Positions 1-11,955 are shown, counted from the first letter of the stretch. The stretch is DNA of 64,000 nucleotides from Auriscalpium vulgare (GCA_019915015.1 JAHBBC010000030.1:124001-188000); one strand, 5' to 3'. Notes: a model not told the origin generated them from the sequence alone. Program-made: numbers and translations.

Positions 1-1
1 T

Positions 2-913
2 CACAACCTAGTCCTCGGCCTTCCAGTTCAAGTCAACGACAATCTTTCAGAACGTTGGACAAATATCGTCGGTGACGCCTATCTGCCAATGACCATACTC
101 TATCAGTATATGACGGTCAGCACATTATCACTCGTCTTGATCGTCAGTTTGCCAACACCCATTATTCTCAGTTCCTGGAGCGTGCGTTATGGCAACAAGA
201 CATCACCCGTATATGCGCAAGTTGGTCACTGGCGCTTTCATACTTCATTGCTTATGTCTGCCCTGTAGCTTGAAAAAGCCATTCACATTGCTAGGATGAG
301 CGCCTTCAATTTAGACCTCCGACTCAGTGACCTGCGACTTCCTGAGAAGGTCGACCGTGCACTTGATCATGGCGGCGCCTCCTTGGCTTCGCAGCCGAAC
401 AGAGCAGCCCATGCTGACGCAGATCAAGTATCCAGACTATGTCAATGCGGCTCATATTCCTTTGCTTGCAACTCCACTGTCGGAGACATTGGTATCGGCG
501 GCCCAGGTACCCACCAACCGTTCGCTGTGGTGGGGAATATTTTCGCACTTGACCCGGAGGCGCATTCATGTCTCACAATGGAGATTTTCGACGATGCGCT
601 GCAGCGTTGGCATGGGAGCGAGCATCCTGCCTCCGACGCGTGGATCACCCGGTATGACCTGACCTGCCTGACGGGACCGTTTTTTGGTGCTGATCACTTT
701 ATGAACAACAGCCGGGATCTGCACTTCGGTTTACATAGCCTGCGGGACTATGAAAAGGCGGCGGTTCGCGATGTCTACCTCTCTCCCTTCGACAAGGCGT
801 CGGCGTACTTTGTCAAGTGGGCCAAGCCGCTCGCGCAGGGGCTGCGTGTGCACCCAATGGATTTGAAAATGAGTAAATATTATCAATCGAGTCCTGCTGC
901 ACCTAGAATATGA
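2..913 (+). other. Unrecognised ORF remnant at window edge
   Basis: Frame 2 is open from the window start to 913 except for one TAG at 266-268. The part before the TAG contains a hydrophobic stretch around residues 30-55, like one membrane span. The part after it (ATG at 296) is hydrophilic. A second overlapping frame is open from 327 to 662. I recognise no family and see no convincing splice pair that removes the stop. It could be the 3' end of a gene lying to the left, a decayed gene, or chance. Nothing else is evident up to 1799. Confidence 0.2.
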
Positions 914-1799
914 CATGGGCTCATTTTTCTTTTAGTCGTAATTTTGGGCGGTCCTCGGCCCACCATGGAGGCGCCCATGAACAACTCAGATACAACCCGC
1001 GCGGCGTTGATCCCTGTGTTGCAAGTATACCCACTTTCTCATTGTGCTTTGTGTGACCTGATGTTGTCTCCGTTGCCTTTGACCAGTCAAGTTGGATATT
1101 TGCAACTGAAGAATTAGCCGACTAAATATGTTTGAATTGGTCATTTTCCCCGTCGACGCTTTGTATATCATTCTTCTGCCCAGACTCTCACGTCCTACCA
1201 TAGCAGTACTGCCTCCCAGCCTATGCAGGACGTCCATCGCATGGGATCAACACTGAGTACTTCTTGAGGAGTGGTTCGACGGACGTTCAAGGCCAAACCT
1301 CCTACCCAGCTGCTACCTCAACAATCAGGTCGAGGTGGTGTTGACCTGCGCGGTTGAGCCATACAAGCAGGAGGAGGCTCTAAGACACGGGCTTCGCCGG
1401 CCGTATGCATCTTCATAGACAGATATTATACCCCGCAATTACATTGATACAGAGTCCAGACATTCCCGCTTGCTCCGGTGGTAGCTGTAGCTATATCATC
1501 AGTAATCTACTGGCGGGAGGCGGTCGTCAACGTGCCACGTGTCGTAGTAACTACATATAAGTCATGAACGAAACATGGAAACAGCGGCAGAAGGTAAGGG
1601 ACGGAGTGAGGCAGGAAAGAGGATGACAATTGACACCAAGGCGGGCGCAAGGTAGGATATATAAGTAACGCAGCCGGACACAACGAAGAGCAGCCGTTGG
1701 TGGTTGGTGATTTGGGGGAACATAACCAAGAGGAGAGGGAGGAAGCGGAGCAGATGGAGGCAGGTGGCGCGGAGTGAGTTTGGCCGGGACACAGGGCAT
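914..1799. other. Intergenic, 3' of CLA4
   Basis: No supported gene. The right part (about 1500-1799) is the 3' flank of the CLA4-type kinase. Frames that read on past its stop codon here are not part of the protein. Confidence 0.5.
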
Positions 1800-4700
1800 C
1801 TACGACGACTGCTTGTTCGTCCTGAACCGGAGCAACGGTGCCAGACCAGAGAGTGCACACGCCTTCTTGAGAAATTCGTGCTACAGGGACGGGCATTCCA
1901 TCAGATGATAGGCTTTTGGAGATACACCATTGACAGCGCACCTCCATGAGTTCGTTCGCCGTTGCTCGGCTCTTGACGTCCACGCACAAGCACACGCTCA
2001 GGAATGACTTCAGCTCGCGCGAGAGCGCCTCGGGCTTCTTCAGCGTCGGCGTGCCGTTTGTCGCGATGAGGTAGAGTGCCTTGAGGGGCTCCTCATCGAG
2101 GTACGGCGGTTCCTGTTCAATCATCTCGATCGCCATGATACCGAGAGACCAAATATCGACCTTCGCGCCATACTCCTTCTGCTTGACAACCTCCGGCGCC
2201 ATCCAGTACGGAGTACCCACCATCGTCGCGCGCTTCGACTTCTGGTCCGTCAGCTTAGCGCAGAATCCAAAATCAGCTGCAAGATGTGCGTCAGTCGGCA
2301 CGAAGAGGTATTAAGTAGAGGCATTAGTGTCGTACTGATCTTGACGCGACCCTGCGCATCGAGGAGAACGTTGTCGGATTTAATGTCACGGTGGATGATA
2401 GACTGGCTATGGAGATGGCCCAACCCCTTGCACGTCTGCATGAAAGAAACACCCCATCAGACGCAAATTCAAACGGCATTCGCGATAAATATAACGCACC
2501 TCGCTGGAAATGGACGCAATCTGGTCCTCCTCAAGCGTGTTGTTTTCGATGATGTCCGTCAGCGCGCCGCCCTCCATAAACTCCATCACGACCCAAAGCT
2601 CCGACATCTTCACGAGGTACGAGTTCAAGAAGTTGACGATGTTTGGGTGCTTCGACTCCTTCATGACAATGATCTCATTCACAATGAGCTCCTTGCGCGG
2701 TTGCGTCTGCAGGTCCATTTCCTTGATTGCTACCTTTTTACCTGTGGCCAACGTCTTCGCAACGTACACGTGTCCCGAAGCGCTAACGATCGTGGGTAAT
2801 CGCGTCAGCCCAGAGCCTCGAGACGCACGCGTGACGATCACTCACCCTTGCCCGATCTTCTTAATCTTACTGTAGATGAGCTTCGGATCGCTGGGATCTA
2901 CCACGCTGCGTAACTTTTCCATGATCTGCACCTCAGTCATCGTGCTGATGCGTTTCTCGATTTCTTTCGGCTTCGGCTTTTCCAGGGCCGCCGCCGCCGC
3001 CGCGACCGAGTCGTTTTCGGCCGGGGTCACCTTCACAGGCGGGGTATTATTGTTGATCGGCGGCAATGGCTTCTTGGGCTGCAGCGGCTTGACAGACTGC
3101 TGTCCAGCGATTGAGCCGGCGGGCTGAGTCGCAGCGTTTGGATTCGCAGGGGACGACTTGACAGGAGCGAGAGGCGGCCGCTCTCTCTCCCGCTCCCGCT
3201 CCCGTTCCCGCTCCCGTTCCCGCTCCCGTTCCCGTTCCCGCTCCCTCTCCCGCAGCTCGCGTTCCCGGTCTCGAGAGTTGTCCCGTTGATCTGGCCGTGT
3301 CACGCTGAGGGAATCTTTCCGCTCCGGCATCAGGTCGCCTGGGGGCTTCGAGGGTGGCAGGTCGAGGCTCGGGCCCTGCGCCTTCGCACGCGCGCGGAGG
3401 TCTGCTGATGACGGCGTGTGTTCGGTGGTGACTGGCTTTCCGGAGCCGCCGGGCGTCGGGGGCGCTGGGCGGTTGGCGGTGAGGAGGGGACGCGGAGGCG
3501 CGGCACGCGTAGCAGTGAGAGGGCTGGAGAGGCTAGTTAGCGCAGGGCGGACAGCACCATTGGTTTGACCTGACATCGACTGTGCGTACGAGCCATTGAC
3601 TATGTCGGCCGCGCGCTGCACGCCCATAGCGAGGTTGTTGCTGTCGCCATTGAGTGTGGCTGGCGCGGAATCTTGCCGTCCGATAGGGGGGCGTTCACTG
3701 AGTGTGGGCAACTTGCCGAGCCCAGCCCCGCCGAGCCCAGTGCCTGCATTGAACCGAGCAGGAGGGCCGGTGGCTGAAGCAGGTCGTGTTAATATAGCAT
3801 TAGTGATGGCGCAGCCAAACAGGGGACGCACGCGTGCCGGAGCCTGATGCTCCGCCTAACCTCGTCGCTGGAGACAGACCCAGCTCCTCCATTTCGCGCT
3901 TCTGGTGGTCCGTGTAAAACTCAAGCACCTCGAGCACGGCTTGGGGATCGCGTTGGTAGTCTTCTCGCGTGATCGCAGACTTGGTGAGTAGCTTGCTCCA
4001 TTGCTCTGGCAAGCCCTGAGGTAAGAAACAGTCAGAGTTTGTACCGATGATGGCAGATAGGATGCCTTGAATAAAAGGTTACATCAAGGACTCACAGTGA
4101 AGGCGCCAGATACGGGGTCAAAGCCGACGTGGACTTTGTGCACGAAATTAGTTGGGTTGCTCACGCCGCTCAGCGGACTCCGCGAGTAGATGTCGTCCTG
4201 CCACCCATACAGCTCCTCATCTCCTTTCAAAGCTAGATAGTACCGTTTGTCTTTTGTCTCAACCAATAAGCAATACGGCTTGAGATCTGTACGCTCAATA
4301 TTGGAGAGGTCTCGTAGCTGAATGATGTTTTGAGGGGCAGAAGTCTAGTATCGTTACCATGAGTAATTGCAACACTGGAGTCAGAGTCGGCGAGGGCAAG
4401 CACGAAGTCGGCAGCCCAGAACGCGAGATCGCGATGCCACCAATGCCCTTGGTAACAGACGTCCCCCACCCTCCCAGCGCTCGGCAAAATCAAGCAAACA
4501 ACGGATAACGTACCTCATTCTTGTGTATCGACAGGCTCTGCTCCTTCAAGATCAAAAACTTTTCCCTCCATATCCAACTCGCGAACGCGTCTTCCTTGAA
4601 CCCAACGAAGCCGCTGCGCACAACCCCGCTGGTGGAGGGGCTGTCGGAACTACGATTCGGGAAGCCGCCTATCCCTGGCGTGCCGCCAATGCCCGAGTAA

Positions 4701-4864
4701 GCTGTCGAGTAGGACGATGTGGAAACGGCACTTGGAGACAGCGTGAACGAGCCGTTCGTATAAGCGCCGCCCGCCGTGCTGCTCGTCGATGCCTGACGCA
4801 TCGGGACCTGCGGGGCTGGCCGTGAGGGCGTCAACGATGTCGCCGTGACCTGGTTGAAGGCCAT
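1800..4864 (-). CDS. CLA4: CLA4-type p21-activated kinase (PH-CRIB-kinase)
   Basis: Serine/threonine kinase of the PAK/Ste20 family that acts downstream of Cdc42 and Rac in polarity, septation and hyphal growth. Order read on the minus strand: Ser/Pro-rich N-terminus from the ATG at 4864; a PH domain split by introns (about 4560 to 4210); a CRIB motif ([15 protein letters not shown], about 4120-4180); a long Pro/Ser-rich linker with an Arg-Glu repeat; and a C-terminal kinase domain. Kinase signatures seen: glycine loop with [11 protein letters not shown] across an intron, VAIKEMD lysine, HRDIKSDN catalytic loop, DFGFCAKL, activation loop [15 protein letters not shown]. After the last intron the protein ends [19 protein letters not shown] plus a few residues, the usual end of CLA4 proteins, with TAG at 1800-1802. 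About 850 residues with several introns. The PH domain separates CLA4 from Ste20, which has CRIB but no PH. Confidence 0.95.
3181..3250 (-). repeat. Tandem Arg-Glu coding repeat
   Basis: Hexanucleotide-like repeat of cgctcc/cgttcc units on the plus strand. On the minus strand it encodes about a dozen consecutive Arg-Glu dipeptides in the linker of the CLA4-type kinase. Length is likely to vary between strains through slippage. Confidence 0.9.
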
Positions 4865-5877
4865 GGGGGAGTAGTGACGAGGGAGGGAGGGAAGAGGGAG
4901 TGATCTTGTGGCCCGAAAAGGATAACGCTCGTAGACGGGAATGTGTCGCGTAACCTGGCGTCGCGCAGCGAATTCTGGATGTGATGGCCTCGATGAATCG
5001 ATGGGAGATGCGCCGGGATATCGAGCGGACCGTCGTCGTCGTCGTCGACAACGGGCGTGGAGATGAGATTACGAGCGGCGGACTCGCTGCACACAGTGGC
5101 CAGGCTTTGTTTACGCAAGCACGACCCTGATCTGAACAATAACATTTCGCTCACGCTGATTTACAATGCTGAGATCCTACACATGTTACACTGATTTTTG
5201 ATGCAAGCCCCTTGGAGCGGGTTGCGGAGGTCAGCTCGTGGAGACCCCGGGCCCAAGGTGTACAGCATGAAATGCTAGCTGATTGATGCACCCATTGCAA
5301 GTTGCTTCACAAGAGATGATACTCATACATGCTCAAGTGTGTGCCGCTGATTGGGCCAATCATTCGTTGAGACTGACGCCGGAATAAAAAGGACGGGCGG
5401 GATTAATCGGCGAAGCGTCAGCAAGTAATCCCTAGTAATCCCCACCGCTTCGAAAGCAACCATCATACCCCCTCGCAACATGTCCGAGGAGGGAGCACTC
5501 AGTATACTTAGGCGTCGCGTCGGGGGAAGTGGTACGCGGATGGTGTTCAGATGGTCGTTCAAGGCTGCCACAGATCATAAGTGTTTCGGTGGGACAATTG
5601 CCGCAGCGGTTGCCGCCGTCGAGAAAGAACTTCTGCCGAATCAGAAAAGGTCGTTTCGGAGATGGAGAGATGTCCCAAGCACGATTCAGGGAGGCTGCCA
5701 TGCACACGGTGACACACCTTGGGCCTGACGGCCATCCGACGTAGCTGACAGCACACCAACTTCGTAGAGGAAACATGGCCCATTCGAGTGGTGTACGTTA
5801 TTGCTATTACAGCAGCCGTGGAAGATATATGCGGGAGCGCGATAGGCATGTTGCAGAGAATGCGATGTGGATGTTGT
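4865..5877. other. CLA4 promoter side and intergenic gap
   Basis: Upstream region of the CLA4-type kinase. It holds a short (cgt)n microsatellite at about 5030-5050 and a polypyrimidine-like stretch near 4870-4900. No protein family was recognised in the short ORFs between 5320 and 5880. The right end is the 3' flank of the uS19m gene. Confidence 0.5.
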
Positions 5878-6313
5878 CTACTTGTTCTTGGTCGCCCTGG
5901 CCGCTCACATGAGCCATTCATATCATAATGGAAGAGAACAAACTCACTTGTACACGAAGCGCTTCTTCGTATGCGAAAACTCGCCGAGCTTATGGCCCAC
6001 CATGTCCTGCGTCACGGTCACCGGTAGGTAGTCTTTGCCGTTGTGAACCATGAACCGAATCCTATGACTGATCAGCATAACAATATGAATGGCATCTGGC
6101 CGTAACGCACCCCACGAAGTTGGGCAGAATGGTGCACGATCGCGCCTGCGTTGTTATTGACACATTGTTGGCGAGTGCCTCACGGATGTTCGGAAATGAC
6201 ACAAAGAATGGTCCTAGTATGCGGTTCGGATACACAGGCCACACTCACAGAGTAGCAAGACGTTTACCTTTCCATGCAGAGCGCCCTGCGCGTGCGACGA
6301 GAGATGGGTGCAT
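5878..6313 (-). CDS. RSM19: Mitochondrial ribosomal protein uS19m
   Basis: Small-subunit mitoribosomal protein of the S19 family, near the head of the 30S-like subunit. Four exons can be joined. Exon 1 is 6313-6268 and encodes [16 protein letters not shown]. Exon 2 starts at 6213 and carries FPNIREA and [12 protein letters not shown]. The third carries [13 protein letters not shown] and [17 protein letters not shown] short last exon after an intron with donor GTGAGT ends KATKNK with TAG at 5878-5880. If the last intron were not removed, a TGA at 5944-5946 would end the protein a few residues early. The spliced form fits the family's Thr-Lys-Asn-Lys C-terminus better. About 93 residues, normal for the mitochondrial form. 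Confidence 0.9.
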
Positions 6314-6792
6314 GAGGTGAATGCGCAAGGAGTGCCAAGTGCACGCGCCCGGCGCCCAGTGACGGAACGGCCACGTGGAGATTATCTAAAAGTTTCACTA
6401 AAAGGACCCTCCAACTTCGGCGCTTCAAAGTTCAGAGCAAACGACCTCGATCTATTAGTAAGTAATATTGCCCCCTTGTCGGCCGGGGTCCGTAGGCAAC
6501 GAAGACTTCACGAGCGAAGTGGTAGTTCAAGTATCCTCAAGAACAAACGGCCCTGAAGCTTCAGTATCGGTGAGGGCGGTTGACCAGGACTTAAAATAAG
6601 TACACGCTCAGCTCTCCTTACTAACTTAATACTATACCAGCAGCTGGCGAACCTACTAGATCCATCGACATTCAACTTCTCGCAGTTGCCTCCCATGAAT
6701 TATGATGCTACATACACTAATTGAGGGATATAATATACACATTATGCAACAAAACACCGAACGAAAGCACTATGCGCAGATCAGAATAAAGA
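6314..6792. other. Intergenic gap
   Basis: Promoter side of the uS19m gene at its left end and 3' flank of the METTL14-like gene at its right end. The right third is AT-rich. No gene seen. Confidence 0.5.
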
Positions 6793-9066
6793 TCAGTACC
6801 CGTCGTACCCGCCGTTCCCCCCATCGTACCCTTCCCACTGTCCTCGCGCCAAGCCCATCCCGCCCATGCCCATCATGTTCATATTCGCCATCCCCGCATT
6901 ACCGATGCCCATACCTCCGTTCGCCATGCCCATGCCTGCGTTGCCCATCCCCGCATTGCCCATCCCCGCATTGCCCATCCCCATGACACTCCCCATGCCC
7001 ATACCACCCATATTACCCATGTTGCCCATCCCGCCCATATTGCCCATGTTCATCATCCCCGGCATCCCGCCCATACCCATCATCGAGCCGTCCCCCATGC
7101 TCTCCCAGTCCCCACCCGCTCCCCCAAATTGCCCTCGCGCGCTAGTGCCCTGCGCGCCCTGGTGTTGCTCGCCCCAGCCTATTCCCTGAATTCCCTGCAT
7201 TCCGTCGTACCCACCGTACCCCTGCATGCCCATCCCGTTGAGCATGCCCATGTTCATCGTGCCCAAGTTACCAAGCATGTTCCATCCGCCCATGTTCATG
7301 TTGTTCATGTTGTTCATATTGTTCATGTTGTTCATGTTGTTCATGTTGTTCATGCCCATGTTCCCCATGTTCATCGCGTCGCCCATCATGGGCTGCGGCG
7401 CCATCACACCGACGCCGAAGCCGAGGGGCTTCATGTTCATATTCATGACGCCGCGCGGGCCCATCACCATACCCATATTGCCACCTTGCGGGCCGGCGTT
7501 CACATTCGCAGTGCCACCGCGGACAGGCGATTTTGGGCGGAGCGCGTCTATATCTGTGAAGGGAGGCCATTGAGCAAACTGGCCAGTGAAAGAGGGAGAT
7601 ACGAACCAGCAGAACTCGGCACGACCGCCTTCGCGCCTTGCACCCACTCGCGCAACCTCGCCTCCCACGTCTCGCGGTCCCAGCGCACCGCCGCGTCCGC
7701 GCCGACGCCATGTCCGAGCTTGTTCACGGGCGCCTCGACGCCGCGCGCGAGCTCCTGCACTGCGGGGAGGCGCTCAAGCTCTCCGTCCGCGAGCGCGGTC
7801 ACCCATCCGCGCCGCAGCGTCCGTGCGCGCCCGAAGAGCTCGAGGCGCCGCAGGCCCAGGCAGAAATTCTCGATGACTGTGTACATCTCGGGTGGCTTCA
7901 GAGTCGGGTCGGTCGGGTCACCTTCCCAGAGAATGACGTCGGTGTCTGCGGGCTGGTTAAGACCAGGCGGGAGAAAGGTGCAGAGAGACACTAACCGACG
8001 TTGCAGTGAACGAGCCAGTTGTCGGTGGATCGGCGCACGGTGCCGCGGATGCCCATGATACAGTGCTGCTTCGTGCGGGTCAGCAAGGACGTTGTTGGCG
8101 GGTCCGTCTGTAATTCAGTCGCGTCAGTCAGCTTTGGACCGGGCAAGGGACTGAGGGACTGACCCCAGGTCCTTGATTTGACTCTTTATTCGTCTTCACC
8201 CAACACACATCCTCACATCTCCGATACCCCCATTTCGCCAGCACCTCTCTTCCACGCTCCAGCCCATCCCCCGCGCCGCTGCCTACCCATAAGAACAAGA
8301 ATGACGGGTCGGCTGCGAGGCTCGGGATTGGCATCTCCTGGAGATTGTCCCATGTGAAGGAGGATGAAAACGGTGGATCGATGAGGATGACGTCAAATTT
8401 GGAGGGCTGTATGGTCGAGAGCTCTGTCATGGAAAGGTAGACGGGAGGCAGCGCGTATTCTGTCACGGCGGCCTTCTTCAAAGCGAGCAGCCGTTGTTGC
8501 TTGGGGTATCTAATGTAAATGATGAGGCAGCGTCAGCGACAAATGCAGTAGATCGGTCGCGCTTTGATTCATGCAGGCTAATGGAGAATAGACACACGGT
8601 CGGTGCAGTAACTGTCTGTAACATGTGGTGGCCGTGGCGAGGGCGAGTTGGAGGCAGAGAAGAACGGTACGAACTCTTCAAATCGACGCTCCGGCTCCGC
8701 CCCAAGTACCCAATCCTGCGGCCACTCCCCACCGTCCACATACCGCTGCGAATAGTCGTTCCGAATTGTCTCCTCCTCGGGTACGTAGTTCGCGTACTGC
8801 AACACCCGAGCCCTCTTTGCCGGTGGCAGGTCCGGGCGCGGCACCTTCTGCCTTGGAGCGAGCAAAGGCGACGCTGGTGGCGAGGGCGAGGGCGACTCGC
8901 GCCGTGATGGGATGAGTGGAAGCTTAAGAATATGCTGGGGCGGTGAGGGGAGCGCACGGAGCTGGCGACGGTGCGCGCGTTGGGAGTTGCCGACACGCGC
9001 TAGGAGGGCGGCGTGTTGAGCGAGAAGGTCATTGGCAGAGCTGAGTGTCTCCGCAACCGTGGTCAT
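6793..9066 (-). CDS. METTL14: METTL14/Kar4-type MT-A70 family protein with Met/Asn-rich tail
   Basis: MT-A70 protein closest to METTL14, the RNA-binding partner of METTL3 in the nuclear m6A mRNA writer; Kar4 is the yeast relative. Exon 1 (9066-8675) carries [19 protein letters not shown], which matches the METTL14 pre-domain segment. It splices at a GTTCGT donor so that RFEE joins [18 protein letters not shown]. The core then reads [101 protein letters not shown] and [11 protein letters not shown]. The motif is DPPF, against catalytic DPPW in METTL3 and degenerate EPPL in human METTL14. The last 230 or so residues are Met/Gly/Asn-rich, ending GGYDGY at TGA 6793-6795. At least four introns. 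Divergent from NOC2, 192 bp away. Confidence 0.9.
6860..7370 (-). repeat. Met/Asn/Gly low-complexity coding repeats
   Basis: Minus strand encodes short repeats: an Asn-Asn-Met triplet array (about 7285-7360, from ttcatgttg-type units), then Gly-Met-Gly-Asn and Asn-Ala-Gly-Met units (about 6880-7080). These form the C-terminal tail of the METTL14-like protein. The frame stays open throughout. Confidence 0.85.
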
Positions 9067-9258
9067 ATTGGAGAGTTTTCGAAACTCGGACTCGCAGTCT
9101 GTGAAGCTGGCGAGAGAGGGACGAGGAAAAGCGCGCCTGGTGTTGACCGCTACACGCCCGCCGGGCCGCTACATACCGCCTGCGATCGGCAACCACCGAC
9201 CGACATATTGTCTTCTGCGGCTTGCATCCTCCCCTTTCGCGTCCATACTTCCTCCACG
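9067..9258. promoter_or_regulatory. Divergent promoter between METTL14-like gene and NOC2
   Basis: Only 192 bp separate the two start codons, which point away from each other, so both genes must share or overlap regulatory DNA. A pyrimidine-rich run (cctcccctttcgc, about 9227-9240) precedes the NOC2 ATG. No TATA box is evident. Confidence 0.55.
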
Positions 9259-11955
9259 ATGGCGAAAAAAGGTACAAAAGCAACACGCAAGTTTGCAGCA
9301 AGCGGACAGCTACAGAAGACCATCCAGGCGCGTCGCAAGCACCAGCAAGTCCAAAAGAAAATCCAGAAGAAGCAGGGTACGAAGAAGAGCGCAAAGGGGA
9401 AGGAGCGCGCGACGAATGAAGATGAAGGGGGTAGTGCTGACGATGGAGATGAGCGCATCAGGGAGGAGAAAGGGTCTCAGAAGTCCGTCTTTTCCCTCTG
9501 TGGTGGTGCAGGACGTGCTGAAGCCGGTCGGCGCAGATTCCACGGCATGTCTGTTGATGACTTCCTGGGCGGGAACTTCATGGAGGATGAAGATGATGAG
9601 GTAGGCTGCAAGCTGTCTCACGGCATAGTATACTCAATCATCCTGTAGGTCGCCGGCGGCGAGGGAGAATCTGGCGAGGAACCAGAAAGGGATGAGGAGG
9701 ACGATGACAATCAGTCTTTTGCGTCCGTAGACGAGCTTGACGATGGTACGGGCTATCCTCAAATAACCGCACGCATCTCATGTGTTCAACCAGATGAAGG
9801 TGCAGCCCACCTGCATGAACTCTCGAAGCTCGCAGAGAAGGACCCGGAGTTCTTCAAGTACCTCCAAGAAAACGACCGCGAGCTCCTTGATTTCGACCCG
9901 AGCTCTATCGACGTGGACTCGGATGGCGAGGACGCAACTGAGGGTGATGGGACCACAATACCTATCTTGACAAAACCCGTCCTGCAAAAGTGGCAGAAGA
10001 CGCTCCTGGAGGTGGGTCGCATTGTTTCCTTAACCTCGGTTATGCTCAAATTCGCCAGCAACGGTCTCTACGAGCCCTGCGCAAGCTCCTGGTTGCGTTC
10101 CGCGCCGCAGCTCTCATGAATGACGAGGACAAGGTTCTCGCGTGGACAATAGACAGCCCATCAGGTGTGTTTGTGCCCGTTTGAATGGTTTACAATTCCC
10201 CGACACCGCCATCACAGTATATGACAAGCTGGTGCGGACTGCGCTCGTATACACTCCAATAATCCTGGACCACCACGTACCCTACAAGACGCTTGCAAAC
10301 GGCAAATTGTACTGCATCCTCATCCCTTTCCCGAGCGAACACTTTGATGGATTGTATTTCTTTCTAGCAAAGCGCCGGCACAAACCAAAAAGATGAAGGC
10401 GCTGCAAAAGCTCATCTTGTCGTATTTCCACAACGTCATTGCCATCGTAGGACAGCTCTCGGACCCAGAGCTGGTCAAACTCGCGATGACGGAGAGCGCG
10501 AAGTTGATCCCGTACATCGTAAGCAGTCATCGGACTGTCAAGGCATACCTCAAGGTAAACCGCGGTGCCATTGCTTCTGTCTTTCGTGCGCATGTGATGT
10601 TTTCGTTGCTAGACCTGCTTACACCAATGGTCTACGGCCGACGACACAGTTCGAATAGCCGCCTTTCTCGCCATCCGGAAGCTCGCATCGGCGACCGATG
10701 AGTCCATTTTGGATCTAGTACTTAAGGTACAGTGTACTACATTGCAGGCTCTTCTCTTGCTAATCTCACGTTCAGAGCACATATCAAACACTCGTGAGCT
10801 CCTCCAAGTCGACCAGCGCACATACCTTGCCCTCCATCACATTGATGAAAAACTCCGCGTCTGAGATCTTCTGCCTCGACCACGGCGCGGCATACCAGCA
10901 CGCGTTCGGCTATATTCGCCAGCTCGCGATCCATCTGCGGAATAGCATGAAGATCAAGACGAAGGTTGGCCCAAAATGACACCTTTGCGGCGAGAGTTAA
11001 GCTGACAGTACTGCCGGGCGGTGCAGGAGTCGTACAAGCAGGTATACAACTGGCAGTACGCGCATTGTGTCGACTTCTGGACGCTCGTGCTCGCGCGCGC
11101 GTGCGACGTCGAGGCGACCGCCGGGCGTGGCGGGAAGGAGAGCGACCTCCAACCGCTCATCTACCCGCTCGTACAAGTGTCCACCGGTGCGATCAAGTAA
11201 GCTACTCCCTCTCACCTAAGAATACCACTCACCCTTTACGACAGGCTACTCTCTCACTCCCGCTCGTACCCCTTCCACCTCCACATCGTGCGCTCTCTCA
11301 CGCACCTGTCGCGGCACACGCACACCTACATCCCACTCGCACCCTACCTCCTCCCTATCCTCACCTCCACACTTACCACCTCCAAGCCGAAGTCCTCCAC
11401 ACTGCGCCCGCTCGACTTTGACACGGCTATCCGCGCGCCCGCGCAGTACGTCAACACGCGCGTGTATGCAGAGGGCGTCGCGGACGCGGGCGCGCTGCTG
11501 CTCGCGGAGTGGGTGTGCGTGCCCGCGGTGCACGCGAGCATCGCGTTTCCCGAGCTTGTCGTCCCGCTCACCGTCGTGCTGCGCAAGGCGCTCAAGGCCG
11601 CATCGAAGGGCAAGGGTAGGGGCGGCGGCAAGGCGGCGGGCGCGGTGAAGGTGCTTGTCGAGCGCATCGAGGAGAGCGCGGCGTGGGCCGCGGCACGGCG
11701 CGCGGGCGTCGTGTTTGCGCCAGGGCAGACGCGCGAGGTCGCGGCGTGGGAGGCGGCCGTGGAGGTTGAGGAGACGCCGCTCGGGCGGTACGTGCAGGTG
11801 CAGCGCAAGGCGCGGGAAAAGCAACGCAAGCTCGTCGAAAAGGTGCGTCGGCCGGCGTCGTGCTCCCCTGTGCGCGTGCTGACGAATTTTACTTGTCGTG
11901 TCGTGTACAGGCGCGGCGTGGGGAGGGCGAGATGCTCGAGGATGACGATGAGTAG
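9259..11955 (+). CDS. NOC2: Nucleolar complex protein 2 (NOC2)
   Basis: Ribosome biogenesis factor. NOC2 pairs with NOC1 and NOC3 to move pre-60S particles from nucleolus to nucleoplasm. The start at 9259 gives a Lys/Arg-rich N-terminus (MAKKGTKATRKFAASGQLQ) suited to nucleolar targeting. An acidic segment follows (MSVDDFLGGNFMEDEDDE, then Glu/Asp runs). Family motifs follow through several exons: HELSKLAEKDPEFFKYLQEN, TKPVLQKWQKTLLE, KMKALQKLILSYFHNVI, HRTVKAYLK, RIAAFLAIRKLA, CLDHGAAYQHAFGYIRQLA, KQVYNWQYAHCVDFWTLVLA, LQPLIYPLVQVSTGAIK, PFHLHIVRSLTHLSRHT, TYIPLAPYLLPIL. The last exon ends EGEMLEDDDE with TAG at 11953-11955. About 8-10 short introns. No frame break seen. The ORF can be extended upstream of 9259, but that sequence lies in the divergent promoter and looks non-coding. 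Confidence 0.93.

Noticed and set aside
7129..8058. Plus-strand ORF with His/Val repeats
   Set aside because: Antisense to the Met/Asn repeats of the METTL14-like gene. The repeat pattern is only the mirror of that coding repeat.
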